A stretch of DNA of 64,000 nt, from NCBI RefSeq assembly GCF_014651035.1, contig NZ_BMWC01000001.1, positions 434,001 to 498,000 of the forward strand, in the 5' to 3' direction. The stretch comes from Streptomyces lomondensis (lineage in GTDB: Bacteria; Actinomycetota; Actinomycetes; Streptomycetales; Streptomycetaceae). The translations under genes and the position numbers were made by a program. Below are positions 1 through 8,424 of this stretch, piece after piece (positions within the stretch are counted from its first letter, which is position 1; every line of letters starts with the position of its first letter). A model generated the notes under the pieces. It was not told the origin of the DNA. It did no database searches and saw nothing but the letters and a program-made list of their open reading frames with translations.

Positions 1-410
1 ATGCCGAGCCCGAACGTGGAGGTCAGCACGTCCCGTACGGTGATGGGCCGCCGCGCTGGCACGGTGTCGTCCAGCGGGCCGTCGATCCGCTTCAGCACCT
101 GACGGTCGGCGAGTTCGGGCAGCCACGGATCCACCAGGTCGTCCAGCCGCAGCCTGCACTCGTCGAGAAGGATCATCGCCGCCGACATCCCGACCGGCTT
201 GGACGTCGAGGCCATCCGGAAGATCGTGTCCCGGCGCATCGGCGGGCCGCCGTCGTGGCGCATCGTCCCGAGCGCTTCGGCGTGCGTATCCTCGCCCCGG
301 CTGACCAGCGCGACCAGCCCCGGAATCTTCCCGGACTCGACATACCGCGCCAGCACGTCGCGCATCCTGCGCAGCCCTGCTTCGGAGAAGCCGCTGTTGC
401 CTTGTCTCAT
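1..410 (-). CDS. Serine hydrolase, class C beta-lactamase family (partial)
   Basis: The N-terminal part of a penicillin-binding-like serine hydrolase runs off the left edge of the window. The protein begins MRQGNSGFSEAGLRRMRDVL. About 70 residues in it carries MASTSKPVG, which contains the SxxK nucleophile motif (STSK) of the class C beta-lactamase/esterase family. The following helix (GMSAAMILLDE) and the LDDLVDPWLPEL stretch are usual for the family. No signal peptide is visible, so a cytoplasmic esterase-like role fits better than antibiotic hydrolysis. The second (YxN) and third catalytic boxes lie outside the window, so activity cannot be judged. The ATG at 410 has a GAG-type ribosome site just upstream. 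Confidence 0.8.
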   Translation of the reverse strand, partial: MRQGNSGFSEAGLRRMRDVLARYVESGKIPGLVALVSRGEDTHAEALGTMRHDGGPPMRRDTIFRMASTSKPVGMSAAMILLDECRLRLDDLVDPWLPELADRQVLKRIDGPLDDTVPARRPITVRDVLTSTFGLG

Positions 411-652
411 GATGAATCTCCTTGCGTACAGTGTTCGATCTTCAAGACCCGCCCCGGCGTGGCGCCGCCGTCCCTTGCCCGGCATCTACGACCCCACCGG
501 CCCCGGGAAGCTGCTGCCCGCGTTCTTCGCCGCGATGGCGGAGACAAAGGGAGACCAAGCGGGAGAACATCCGCGAGTCAGCGCTGGAAGGGACAGAACC
601 CGCCGAGTTCGCGTCCGCCGCCTGGGCGGTGCTGATGTTCCACAGGGCCGGG

Positions 653-1294
653 TCAGGCCACAGGGGTTCCGGCCCACGGGTCGAGCGCCGTGTAGGCCGG
701 CCGCCACCGGTGCTCGTAGGCATGGCGTGCCGGCCCGGGCAGGGGGGCCAGCATCTTCGTGATCGTCCTCTCGTCGGCGTCGTCCAGGAGCCAGGGCAGG
801 AGCCGGGGCGCGTCGGGGCCGATCCGCTGGGCGTGGACCTGGCCGAAGTGGGCCCACTGCACCGGCGTGACGACCTCTTGGACGAGCGGAAGCGCGGCTT
901 CCTCCTCGTGGGCGAGGTGCCCGGTCAGGCCCGTGACGAGGGAGTCCGCGAGGTCGCCGACCAGGTTAGGCGTCGTTCCCGGGTCCGCCAGGGCCTTGTC
1001 GAGCGCTTCGACCAGCGGATCGAGGGCCGCGTGCTCGGCCTCCATCGCCTCCAGGAGGGCGAGGTCGTCGGGCCTCCCGGTGAGGTTGCCGCGCAGGGCC
1101 GGCCACAGGGCGTCGTCCTCGGCGCGGTGGTGGACGTGCAGAGCCACCTTGAGAAGGTCCCAGCCCGCGGCGGCGCGCAGGGCCTCGCCCGGGTGGCGAT
1201 CGGCGCGCGAGGTGATGCGGGCGACGTGCTGGAGGTCGCGCCGAAGCGCGTGGTGCATCGCGTACATCACGGTCATGTCGAGCTGGTCGTTCAT
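653..1294 (-). CDS. Hemerythrin HHE-domain protein
   Basis: The 213-residue product is a helical bundle with hemerythrin-type metal ligands: a MHHALRRDL segment near residue 13, HVHHRAEDD near residue 53 (the H-HxxxE pattern), EAEHAALD in the middle and HLAHEEEAALP near residue 125. Such proteins bind a di-iron centre and sense or detoxify oxygen or nitric oxide, or store iron. It is soluble and cytoplasmic. Its ATG overlaps the stop of the upstream AhpD-like fragment (ATGA), so it may have been translationally coupled to that gene. The binding ligands look intact; the physiological role is not deducible. Confidence 0.85.
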   Translation of the reverse strand: MNDQLDMTVMYAMHHALRRDLQHVARITSRADRHPGEALRAAAGWDLLKVALHVHHRAEDDALWPALRGNLTGRPDDLALLEAMEAEHAALDPLVEALDKALADPGTTPNLVGDLADSLVTGLTGHLAHEEEAALPLVQEVVTPVQWAHFGQVHAQRIGPDAPRLLPWLLDDADERTITKMLAPLPGPARHAYEHRWRPAYTALDPWAGTPVA

Positions 1295-1476
1295 CGTGTC
1301 CTCGTTCCTTGCTCGTGACCGCGCCCGTGTCCCGCCGGCCAGCTCAGCCCCCAGGTGGTGCCCGCGGGGCGGGTGACCGCTTCCGCCAGACGCATCGCCG
1401 CCCGCTCGGCGTCGGTGAAGAAGGGCGCCTTGCCGGCCGGGAGCACGACAGCCAGGTCCTTCATACGTGTCTGCAT
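1291..1476 (-). pseudogene. Decayed AhpD/carboxymuconolactone decarboxylase-family gene
   Basis: This 61-codon frame starts MQTRMKDLAVVLP, which resembles the authentic N-terminus of alkylhydroperoxidase AhpD-family proteins. It then jumps to FFTDAERAAMRLAEAVTR, which in that family lies some 50 residues further on, and ends in unrelated sequence (GHGRGHEQGTRTR). The CxxC active-site region is absent. I infer an internal deletion plus loss of the C-terminal half, which joined the remainder to the hemerythrin gene. A LysR regulator diverges from it, a common arrangement for AhpD genes. A translated residual peptide is possible because the start and ATGA junction persist. Confidence 0.6.
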
Positions 1477-1583
1477 GGTGAAATCTCCTGTGAGCAGGCG
1501 CCGTTCGACGTGTCGCTCTCCGGTGGCTTCAAGGCTCCCTCGGGGCGGTGGACGTGATCAACGCCGGATCTGGAATGGCCCCG

Positions 1584-1599
1584 ATAACCGGAGGGTTAT
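1584..1599. promoter_or_regulatory. LysR-box-like palindrome ATAACC-N4-GGTTAT
   Basis: This perfect inverted repeat of six bases around GGAG lies between the divergent AhpD-like remnant and the LysR gene, 35 bp upstream of the chosen LysR start. The ATAAC/GTTAT arms resemble LysR-type operators. It overlaps the alternative ATG at 1598, which argues for the downstream GTG as the true start. Confidence 0.55.
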
Positions 1600-1633
1600 G
1601 TCGGGGAACGTGAGGACGCGGGGCGGGGGCATC

Positions 1634-2524
1634 GTGGAAGTACGGGACATCGAGATCTTTCTGACGCTCACAGAGGAGCTGCACTTCGGGCGTACCGCCG
1701 CGCGGCTGCACGTGAGTCAGGCGCGTGTGAGTCAGGCGATCAAGCAGCAGGAACGCCGCCTCGGCGGCGAGCTGTTCGACCGCTCCAGCCGTCGCGACAT
1801 CCGATTGACACCGCTGGGCCAACTCCTGCGAGACGATCTGCAGCCGGTGTACGCGAATCTGCTGGCGAGCTTGGAACGGGCCCGGCTCGCAGCTCAGGGC
1901 GTCACCGCCACGCTGCGCATCGGCATGATGCCCTTCAACCTGCCTGATCTGCACCCCCATTGGCGAGTCTTCCGGGCTCGCCACCCCCAATGGCAGCTTC
2001 AGGTGCGCCAAGCCTCCTACGTCGATCCGTTCGGCCGGCTCCGCGCCGGGGAGATGGACGTCCTGGTCGCCTGGCTGCCCGTGGAGGAACCCGACCTCAC
2101 CGTGGGCCCGATCCTGTTCCGCGACCCGCGCGTGCTCGCCGTCTCCAGCGACCACGAGTTGGCGGAACGATCCTCCGTATCGCTGGAGGCGGTCGCCGAC
2201 TTCCCGCATGCCACAGCCCCCCAGATGCTGGACTACTGGGAGGACGCGTACCTGCCCTTCCAGACCCCCCAAGGCAGATCCATCGAACGCGTCGACACCG
2301 TCACCACCCCCGACGCCCTGATCAATCTCGTCGGCACCGGCGAGATCGTCCACACGTTCCCTGCCCACGTCACCAAGTACTGGGCCTTGTCCCACATCCG
2401 GTGGCTGCCGCTCCCCGACATGCCGGCCCTGCCGTACGCCCTGGTGTGGCGCAGCGAGACCGAAAACGACCTCATTCGCGCCCTCGCGGAGGTGGTGCGC
2501 AGCCTCGGTACGTCTCGTCTGTGA
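1634..2524 (+). CDS. LysR family transcriptional regulator
   Basis: The 296-residue regulator begins MEVRDIEIFLTLTEELHFGR, with the winged helix-turn-helix in residues 1-60 (AARLHVSQARVSQAIKQQE) and an effector-binding periplasmic-binding-like fold in the rest. The GTG at 1634 is chosen because LysR proteins of this subfamily start at this point and a purine-rich GGGGCGGGGG precedes it. An in-frame ATG at 1598 would add 12 residues but sits on the putative operator. It is divergent from the AhpD-like remnant and hemerythrin gene, which suggests control of a redox-related promoter. Its natural target has apparently decayed. Confidence 0.88.
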   Translation: MEVRDIEIFLTLTEELHFGRTAARLHVSQARVSQAIKQQERRLGGELFDRSSRRDIRLTPLGQLLRDDLQPVYANLLASLERARLAAQGVTATLRIGMMPFNLPDLHPHWRVFRARHPQWQLQVRQASYVDPFGRLRAGEMDVLVAWLPVEEPDLTVGPILFRDPRVLAVSSDHELAERSSVSLEAVADFPHATAPQMLDYWEDAYLPFQTPQGRSIERVDTVTTPDALINLVGTGEIVHTFPAHVTKYWALSHIRWLPLPDMPALPYALVWRSETENDLIRALAEVVRSLGTSRL

Positions 2525-2659
2525 ATGGCCGGGTACAGAGGAGCGAGGTCCGAATTCCGCCAGCGCGCAGGGTCGCGGGCGCGTGACGCCGGGGCCGACT
2601 CGCCGTCGTCGTGCCGCCTCGTCCCGAGCGCTTCGACGTGCGTCTTACGACCCCGGCTG

Positions 2660-2870
2660 AGGGTCGGCCTGCCGAAGTCGTTCAGGTTCTACGACCTTCG
2701 CCATAAAGGGCACACCCTGTCGACGCGGGCCGGAGCGACGCTGAAGGACACGATGGTGGGGATCGGCCAGTCCTCAGAGAAGGCGGGAGGTCGCCGACGG
2801 GCTGGACGAGATGGTGCGCGTCGCCCGCGAAAAGGCCGCTGAGCAGCCCGCGCAGGAGCCAAGTGGTGCG
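2660..2870 (+). pseudogene. Integrase (tyrosine recombinase) C-terminal relic
   Basis: Two frames together give the end of an AICE/phage-type integrase: FRFYDLRHKGHTLSTRAGAT and LKDTMVGIGQSSEKA (2681-2785), then, after a frame change, REVADGLDEMVRVAREKA from about 2784. Box II (YDLRH) is present. The short segment that should lie between SSEKA and REVADG, which carries the IYQHS catalytic tyrosine in relatives, is missing. The rest of the integrase upstream is not recognisable. The relic sits about 65 bp from a tRNA-Gly 3' fragment, the usual geometry of int and its attachment site. It is a dead remnant of an older element. Confidence 0.7.
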
Positions 2871-2899
2871 GGGCGCCTGAATCGGTCTAGACAGCGACG

Positions 2900-2930
2900 A
2901 AGGCCCAGGTCGCTGACCTGGGCCTTCTTT
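2900..2930. terminator. Hairpin terminator between int relic and tRNA fragment
   Basis: An 11-bp perfect stem (AAGGCCCAGGT at 2900-2910 with ACCTGGGCCTT at 2916-2926) encloses a 5-nt loop and is followed by TTCTTT on the plus strand. It would end transcription of the former integrase gene and, read the other way, of the tRNA-derived sequence. Confidence 0.7.
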
Positions 2931-2934
2931 GAAG

Positions 2935-2978
2935 AGCGGAGACGGGAATCGAACCCGCGCTCTGAGCTTGGGAAGCTC
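2935..2978 (-). other. 3' half of tRNA-Gly(CCC): attachment-site remnant
   Basis: On the minus strand the sequence holds the anticodon arm GAGC-TTCCCAA-GCTC (anticodon CCC), a variable loop, the T arm GCGGG-TTCGATT-CCCGT and the 3' acceptor strand ending CTCCGCT. Upstream of the anticodon stem the similarity to tRNA stops, so there is no D arm or 5' acceptor strand. A tRNA 3' half beside an integrase relic is the usual product of site-specific integration (attL/attR). It marks one end of an older integrated element. Confidence 0.7.
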
Positions 2979-2980
2979 GG

Positions 2981-3302
2981 GTTCTCTGGGGGCGATGCCT
3001 GCACTGACCTGCGGCTGACCGTTACGGGGCCCGACTGGCCAGCGACTTGCTCCCCGCCATTCCCCGTGGTTCCCCACACAATCTGGCACGGTCCTGGCAC
3101 GACCTCCCCGTCCCGAACTTTCGGCTGGGTGGTCATTGCGGACCGGAGGACTGGTCAGTCGGTCGCTGACGGGCCTTGGCGGTCGCCTGCGGTTGCGGTG
3201 GTTGCTGTACTTCACTGCAATCCCTCCGCCTGGTCGTACTCGGCTGCTTGGAGGGTAGGCAAGTAGGTGACCTTGGGCTGGGATCGCTCGATCAACATTG
3301 CG
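2981..3302. other. Stretch without a supported gene
   Basis: Between the tRNA-Gly fragment and the next gene no frame shows recognisable protein features or good starts. It probably belongs to the left end of the island. Confidence 0.4.
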
Positions 3303-3890
3303 CTATTCGGCGGCTTCGATGCCCAAGTCGGCTCGCATGGCCACTTTCTGCTCCCCCACGTATGGCCAGACCTCTTGATGCAGTTCGTCTTCTAAAGCCT
3401 GCAGCTCGGCCGCACATCCGGACAGGGATGGCCCGAGCTGCTTGATCTTTCCGTATGCGGTGTTCAACCGGGTCTTGGCAACGCTGGATGCATGTAGCAC
3501 CGGGCGCGGGGCAATCATCTGGGCTTCCGCATAGCTGTCCCGATAGGCCGATCGGCTGGTCTCCAGTTGTGCCAGCGATGCGTCAACGTCAACGTTGTGC
3601 CGCAGTGCATGCAGGTAGTTGGTCATCGCCGTCAGAAATTGACGGGAAGCGGTGTTCAGGTCGATGTAACACTTGCGCCTCAACTCAAGGCTCTCGCGCT
3701 GGCGTGCTTGAGCCTGCTCCGCCTGCAGCAGCGCTTCGGCGTGCTGGCGTTCTTCTCGTCGCTGCTCCGCAGCAACCTGCAATTCCAGGCGTTTTGTACG
3801 GTCTGCGCGGTTCTGCGTCAGCAGTGCCGCTCCTAGCGTGCCCGCTACGCCCACGACGGCAACCAGTAACCCCGCCCAACCACCGCCCAC
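3303..3890 (-). CDS. Membrane-anchored coiled-coil protein, unknown function
   Basis: The 195-residue product has one N-terminal membrane helix (WAGLLVAVVGVAGTLGAALL, residues 5-24), then a charged, Gln/Glu/Arg-rich coiled coil (residues 30-75, RREERQHAEALLQAEQAQA) and a helical C-terminal part. I do not recognise a named family. Similar single-pass coiled-coil proteins are frequent cargo in Streptomyces integrative elements. A GTG start at 3890 follows GGCAGGG. It lies inside the island and has no evident operon partner. Confidence 0.65.
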   Translation of the reverse strand: MGGGWAGLLVAVVGVAGTLGAALLTQNRADRTKRLELQVAAEQRREERQHAEALLQAEQAQARQRESLELRRKCYIDLNTASRQFLTAMTNYLHALRHNVDVDASLAQLETSRSAYRDSYAEAQMIAPRPVLHASSVAKTRLNTAYGKIKQLGPSLSGCAAELQALEDELHQEVWPYVGEQKVAMRADLGIEAAE

Positions 3891-4161
3891 AATCCCTGCC
3901 TTTCACAGATGAAGGGCTTCAAGCAAACTCACGCCTTGACCTGGGCTCGGGCATCCCGCGTCGCGTCGGCTGCCGCTGTCGGTTAACACAGGCCAACCTC
4001 GGCCCACAGCCAGACGCGATGCCAGGCCACGGTCAGGCGTGCCCAAGCTAGCTCAGCGTGGCGGGCACTTAGAAGATGCGGGCAGGCCCTGGTCGTGAAA
4101 CCGTGCTGCTCACGGGCTGTCGTGGGCGTACCGTCGATCTGGACCATGGGGGTGGAAGCCT

Positions 4162-4557
4162 GTGCTGTACGCACACGACGTAATCCTGAACGAACTCACA
4201 CAGGAGCTCAGACCGACGGCTGAGGGCGTCGAGTGGTTCGAGGGCCTCCCGGAGGACGACCAACGCAAGGTCCTGCACACACTGGTGCTGTTCTGCGGGC
4301 AGGCCCGCGCCCGCGAGGAGGACGTGCCGGAGAGCATCGCGCGTTCCGGCATCCGCCCCACTCACACGCCAGCGGTGATGCTTACGAAGTGGCGCTTTGG
4401 CATGGAGGACCTTCCGGCCTACGAACTTAGTAAGTCCTTCCGCCTACTCATCGCCCTCTTCGGCATCGCGGACACCCGGAGGCGGACGTTGTACTGCGCC
4501 GGGGGATGTAGTCACGCCTGGCACAACCTGCCAGCCCCGCCACGGGACGCAACCTGA
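4162..4557 (+). CDS. DUF5958 family protein
   Basis: The 131-residue protein matches the DUF5958 pattern: an N-terminal NELTQELRPTAEGVEWF, LFCGQARAREEDVPESI in the middle, then a SGIRPTHTPAV block, and a late DTRRRTLYCAGGCSHAWH with a Cys/His cluster that could bind metal. The function of the family is unknown; members are common in Streptomyces and often sit in accessory regions. The GTG at 4162 starts it. It stands alone in the island, with 177 bp to the convergent Mrr-type gene. Confidence 0.75.
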   Translation: MLYAHDVILNELTQELRPTAEGVEWFEGLPEDDQRKVLHTLVLFCGQARAREEDVPESIARSGIRPTHTPAVMLTKWRFGMEDLPAYELSKSFRLLIALFGIADTRRRTLYCAGGCSHAWHNLPAPPRDAT

Positions 4558-4734
4558 GGTGTCTTCTTGCCCTGGGTGTTGTCGGGGATCTTAGTGAGCT
4601 GGATTTTTGCTGGTCGGGGGCGGTGGGATCGTGATCCTGGTGGTCGTCGTTGGTCGTCATTGACCACTGTCGAGCGGCCTCGGACGGCCGAGGGACGGCC
4701 CAGCTCCTCGGTCTGACTGGGCGGGCCGCCGACC

Positions 4735-6336
4735 TCAGCGCGAGGGGCGCCTCTTCGGGGGGACTGGGCCCGGGATCACGTCCTTGCCAAAGTGTTCCTT
4801 GATCAGGTACTTGAGTTCCGGCCCTTCGATGAGCTGGAGCCGGCCATGTTGGCGGGCAAAGTCGTGGCTGGCCCTGCCGAACCAGGATGTGGTGATCAGG
4901 ACCCCCTTGGCGGCACGCTTGTGCTCGACCACTCCGGCGAGCGCCTGGACGGACTCAACACCTACGAGCTTGCTGTAGCGCTTCGCCTGAATGATGCACT
5001 CACCGTTGAAGACGGGGTCCTTGCTGACGGCCACCGCGTCAACGCCCTCGTCTTTGGACGCCTGGGTGTTCCAGGCCTCCATGCCGATCGCCTCAAACAG
5101 TTGGCGAATCAGGTGCTCGAACTCGGTGGGCGTCAGCTTCACCAGCACGGGCCTGCTGTCCAGGCCGGCGACTACATCCATGCTGTCCATGAGCCGGTAC
5201 TTCGATAGGTCGAACTCGACGATGGGGCGGATCGGTTCGAGATCGTAGGGGTTGGGCGATACCAGAGCGTTGAGTCCCCTGAGGCACTGCGCTGGATCAA
5301 CCTGGCTGAGACGGAGCTTTCCGAACTGCTCCCTGCTGGCGCTGAGCGTCACTAGACAAGGTGAGACCTCCTGACCGGTGGCCCGGTCGACGGTTCTCAC
5401 ATGGCCGTTCAGGATCACGCCATTGACGATCCGGTCCGGATCGCTCGTCAGGACCTCGTGGACTGTCCTCAGAGCGACTTGTGCCAGGACGGAGGCGTAG
5501 ATCTCCTTGCGCTCCTTCTCCGGACGAGGCAGCACGGTCATCTCGTCTCGGTTCTTCACGTACCGGTAGCCCCGCGCGGTCGGAACGATCGCCTCAGGAG
5601 GCAGATGGATCTCAACGAGTACGTCACCGGTGGCAGGGCGAAAGGCAATTCGATGCTCGTGCGGGAAGCCCACTGGATACACCGACGCATCCAGAACAGC
5701 CCCTAGATGAGCCTCGACTGCCGCGGGCTCCCCGGCCCTGTACGCCTCGCGCTCCTCATCCAACTTCGCGTTGAAGGTCGCCACCTCGTCAAGGGCTTGC
5801 GCTTCAGACTGACGGTGCTCGGAACGCTTCCGCTCCAGCGTTGCCAGCCGCTTCTCTTCGGCCCGCCTGTGGCGATCCTGTGCCTCGCCGAACCGCACAC
5901 GCGCCTCAGCAACCTCAGCTTCATAGCGCTTCCTGCCAAGACCCAGGACAGCAGCCAGAGCGCCGGGTTCCGGTGGTGCGAACTCTTCCCAGCGCGGGGA
6001 AGGCTCCGGACGAGACCAAGGACGCTCGTCTAACGCTCTCGGCGTGTGAGTCCTCCGCCGGCGCTCGAAGGTCGTCGGCGGATCGCCAACCAACGCGTCA
6101 CGGAGCAACTGCCCGAGTTGCTCGACCTCGTGCTCGACCCCAATTGTGCGAACCCGCGCCTGCTCGGCCTGCTGCTCCTGATACGCGGCCTTCCGCTCGC
6201 GCTCCTGCCGCTTGCTGGCCGTCTCAGCAGCCTTGCGTTCCCGCTCCGCTTGTCGTGCCCGTTGCTCCTGGGCACGCCGTAAGGCTTGCTGCTGCCGCTG
6301 ATAGCCGTTGCCTCGGCCACTGCCCCGTTGCGCCAC
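4735..6336 (-). CDS. Mrr-type restriction endonuclease with long coiled coil
   Basis: The 533-residue protein has an N-terminal basic and coiled-coil half (residues about 15-210; repeated QRQQQALRRAQEQRARQAERE and similar), a middle region of unknown fold, and a C-terminal PD-(D/E)xK nuclease of the Mrr/restriction_endonuclease type: LTPTEFEHLIRQLFEAIGMEA, DEGVDAVA and CIIQAKRYSK (the D...QAK catalytic core), followed by GVLITTSWFGRASHDFA. Mrr enzymes cleave modified or foreign DNA, so a defence role is likely. The GTG at 6336 is preferred because GGGAGGGG lies about 9 nt upstream; longer starts at 6378 and 6465 lack that support. It is an isolated gene of the island. Confidence 0.8.
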   Translation of the reverse strand: MAQRGSGRGNGYQRQQQALRRAQEQRARQAERERKAAETASKRQERERKAAYQEQQAEQARVRTIGVEHEVEQLGQLLRDALVGDPPTTFERRRRTHTPRALDERPWSRPEPSPRWEEFAPPEPGALAAVLGLGRKRYEAEVAEARVRFGEAQDRHRRAEEKRLATLERKRSEHRQSEAQALDEVATFNAKLDEEREAYRAGEPAAVEAHLGAVLDASVYPVGFPHEHRIAFRPATGDVLVEIHLPPEAIVPTARGYRYVKNRDEMTVLPRPEKERKEIYASVLAQVALRTVHEVLTSDPDRIVNGVILNGHVRTVDRATGQEVSPCLVTLSASREQFGKLRLSQVDPAQCLRGLNALVSPNPYDLEPIRPIVEFDLSKYRLMDSMDVVAGLDSRPVLVKLTPTEFEHLIRQLFEAIGMEAWNTQASKDEGVDAVAVSKDPVFNGECIIQAKRYSKLVGVESVQALAGVVEHKRAAKGVLITTSWFGRASHDFARQHGRLQLIEGPELKYLIKEHFGKDVIPGPVPPKRRPSR

Positions 6337-6870
6337 CTGTTTGCCCCTCCCTGGCCTTACTCCGCCATAGGGCTGCATTCCCCTTCCACATCGCAGAATC
6401 ACGCCCAGCAGGGACGTCACCTCAGCCGGACCGCACGGTGCATCGTTGGCTCCAGTCGTCTGCACCTCAACCCACGACAGCCAGCCACGATGGCGGGTTT
6501 GCCGACCGATCAGGCGCGCGTGTGCCTCGCTGCACCCCTACTGCCCTCAGCCACGCCTTTGAGGTGTCTCGACCAGAGGAAGCTAGGACACCCGGCCCGT
6601 GAGCCCACTGCCTGAGCCATCAGCTTGCTGCGGCTCTCTGGGGCCTACTGCGCCACTGACCTGGGCGAACGGATGGACCGTCGTTTCGTCGTCCTCAGCT
6701 GCTTGCACCGTAATCCCCGCTGCTCCCCGGTCGATCTGGTGCACCTGTGGTGCGGCGCTGGTGGCCGAAGGCGACAGTCGGCCCTATGGACACCGTGGGT
6801 GTTGTCCTCGATTGAGTGGCTTCGTATTTCTGCAAGCACAGACTGTGTTTTCTGAAGTATGCTCCACGGC
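6337..6870. other. Stretch without a supported gene
   Basis: These 534 bp lie between the divergent Mrr-type gene and the small 6871 gene. No frame has a credible product. Just before 6871, the TATGCT at 6857 could be a -10 box giving a leaderless transcript of the next gene; no clear -35 box was found. Confidence 0.35.
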
Positions 6871-7275
6871 ATGACCAACCGTTACGCCTTCACTGAGAGG
6901 GCGCGCACCCTGGCCTCCTACATGACACTCGCCGAGATGGAGGCGGGTTGCGATCATGTGCGCAAGGCTTCGTGGTGGAGCCGCATCACCCGTTTCGATG
7001 AAAGCGTTCAACCTCCTGTGTACGACGAGGAGATCGCCGGAATCGCCAAACTGTTCGGCACGACTCGCGAACAGGTGCGGGCGATGATCGCCGAGGAGTG
7101 GCTTGGTGTCGCACCAGAGAAGGTGTCCAGTCGCGTGAAACGAATCATGCCTCAGGTCGATGCCCTCGAAGACGCTGACTTCAAGATGGTGGAGCAACTC
7201 GTAAACCGCCTCACACCTGCCGCGGCAGAGTCGGGAAGGCGTCGCGTTGTGATCCGCAGGAAGTCAACCGCCTGA
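6871..7275 (+). CDS. Small unknown protein with HTH-like segment
   Basis: The 134-residue protein begins MTNRYAFTERARTLASYMTL. The stretch DEEIAGIAKLFGTTREQVRAM (about residues 45-65) resembles a helix-turn-helix, so a DNA-binding regulator of the island is possible, but I cannot assign a family. No ribosome site precedes the ATG at 6871; TATGCT about 14 bp upstream suggests a leaderless message. An ATG at 6859 would add four residues. The C-terminus is basic (GRRRVVIRRKS). Confidence 0.55.
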   Translation: MTNRYAFTERARTLASYMTLAEMEAGCDHVRKASWWSRITRFDESVQPPVYDEEIAGIAKLFGTTREQVRAMIAEEWLGVAPEKVSSRVKRIMPQVDALEDADFKMVEQLVNRLTPAAAESGRRRVVIRRKSTA

Positions 7276-7516
7276 CCCGAAAGTAGCGTTGGGGCCAGCG
7301 TGCCTCAAAGTCGGGATGCCAGCGCTGATCGAGAGCTCAGCCGGCAGGCCGTGCTGCGTCCATGTGCTGCAAACGCCCAGCGGCGTTGGCGGGTTATCAG
7401 CGATCTTCGCTCTCCCCGCCAGAGTCAGACGTGCGCGTCTCCGCCGTACCCGCGAACGAAGTGACGTGTGACCGACGTTACCTATCGCATTCGAGTCAAA
7501 CCAAGGAGACAAAACC

Positions 7517-8332
7517 ATGCCCCTGGATGAGCACCTCAATCTAAACGCCCTGGCGGAATGGTGGGAAAATAAGCAGGCGGAACGCAAAAGGAGGAAACAA
7601 GAGCATGAAGAGCATCGCCGATCCCCAGAGTATGTTGGGCAATTGCAACGCCTGGTACGTCTGACGCAAGGTGCGATTGATCTTCTTCATATGTCGCATG
7701 TGGCCATGAGCCGGATGCCCAATGCGACGGATACGTACCTTATGTACGCTGGAACGGACGATTCGCTTGAATGTCTTGTTGCGATTAAAGCGCTTGTTGA
7801 GCAGGGTGTACACAATGTAGCGCGACGAGAATGCAGGTACTTGCTTGAGCAAGCCGTGAAGTACTTGTATGTCGATCAGCAACTACCCAGCCTTAGCGCG
7901 ACAAGGGACCATCGGGTTGAATACCTTAAGGCAAGCGTTCCACGATCTAGTATTCAACCTGTCTTCGACATTCAGCCTTTGTTGCCATCCCAGGACGTGC
8001 AAGCCTTCCGTAACGATGTCAAGGGAAGGTGGTCCTCCCTTTCTGGAGTCGTTCATCCGTCCAAGGAGCAGATAGACGAGCGCGCAGCACGGGCCCGAAG
8101 GGGATCCTTCAGCGGCTTTGAAACGGCGAAAGATTTGACTGCAATAAATAATCAGCTTGCGTCCGTTTACGATTGCCTTGGCGTAATTTGGCTGACCGCT
8201 GCAGGACCAAGCGCTGCGGGTGACGTAATCGTGGAACTCGATTGTGATAGTTGGATATTTCGTAAATCCAAATGGCTTCAGAAGTTGAGTCGCAGTTATG
8301 ACTACAAACTTGAGCGCCAACAAGGGAGCTAA
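7517..8332 (+). CDS. Unknown helical protein, HEPN-like features
   Basis: The 271-residue protein has clearly lower GC and more AT-ending codons than flanking genes, pointing to transfer from a different source. An N-terminal basic coil (KQAERKRRKQEHEEHRR) is followed by a helical body with VARRECRYLLEQAVKYLYV and LSGVVHPSKEQ. The spaced arginine and late His-Pro pattern recalls HEPN/DUF5677-like nucleic-acid-acting proteins, but this is only a resemblance. The ATG at 7517 is preceded by CCAAGGAGAC. It converges on the HerA-type gene, so the two may have arrived together as a defence-type cargo. Confidence 0.55.
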   Translation: MPLDEHLNLNALAEWWENKQAERKRRKQEHEEHRRSPEYVGQLQRLVRLTQGAIDLLHMSHVAMSRMPNATDTYLMYAGTDDSLECLVAIKALVEQGVHNVARRECRYLLEQAVKYLYVDQQLPSLSATRDHRVEYLKASVPRSSIQPVFDIQPLLPSQDVQAFRNDVKGRWSSLSGVVHPSKEQIDERAARARRGSFSGFETAKDLTAINNQLASVYDCLGVIWLTAAGPSAAGDVIVELDCDSWIFRKSKWLQKLSRSYDYKLERQQGS

Positions 8333-8424
8333 GCCAGAGTGAGCGCTGCAGGCCTGGAACTGCAGCGTAAGCCCTGTCGGGCGCGGAGGTGGTATATGGC
8401 AGCTGCCCAGGATCGGCGTTCCGA

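Noticed and set aside
422..1318. 298-codon open frame on the plus strand opposite the hemerythrin gene
   Set aside because: Shadow of the real gene: high-GC reverse frame with no domain or good start.
2811..3266. Long open frame from ATG 2811 running through the tRNA-Gly fragment
   Set aside because: Only its first 20 codons resemble an integrase end; the rest overlaps a terminator hairpin and a tRNA remnant and has no protein features.
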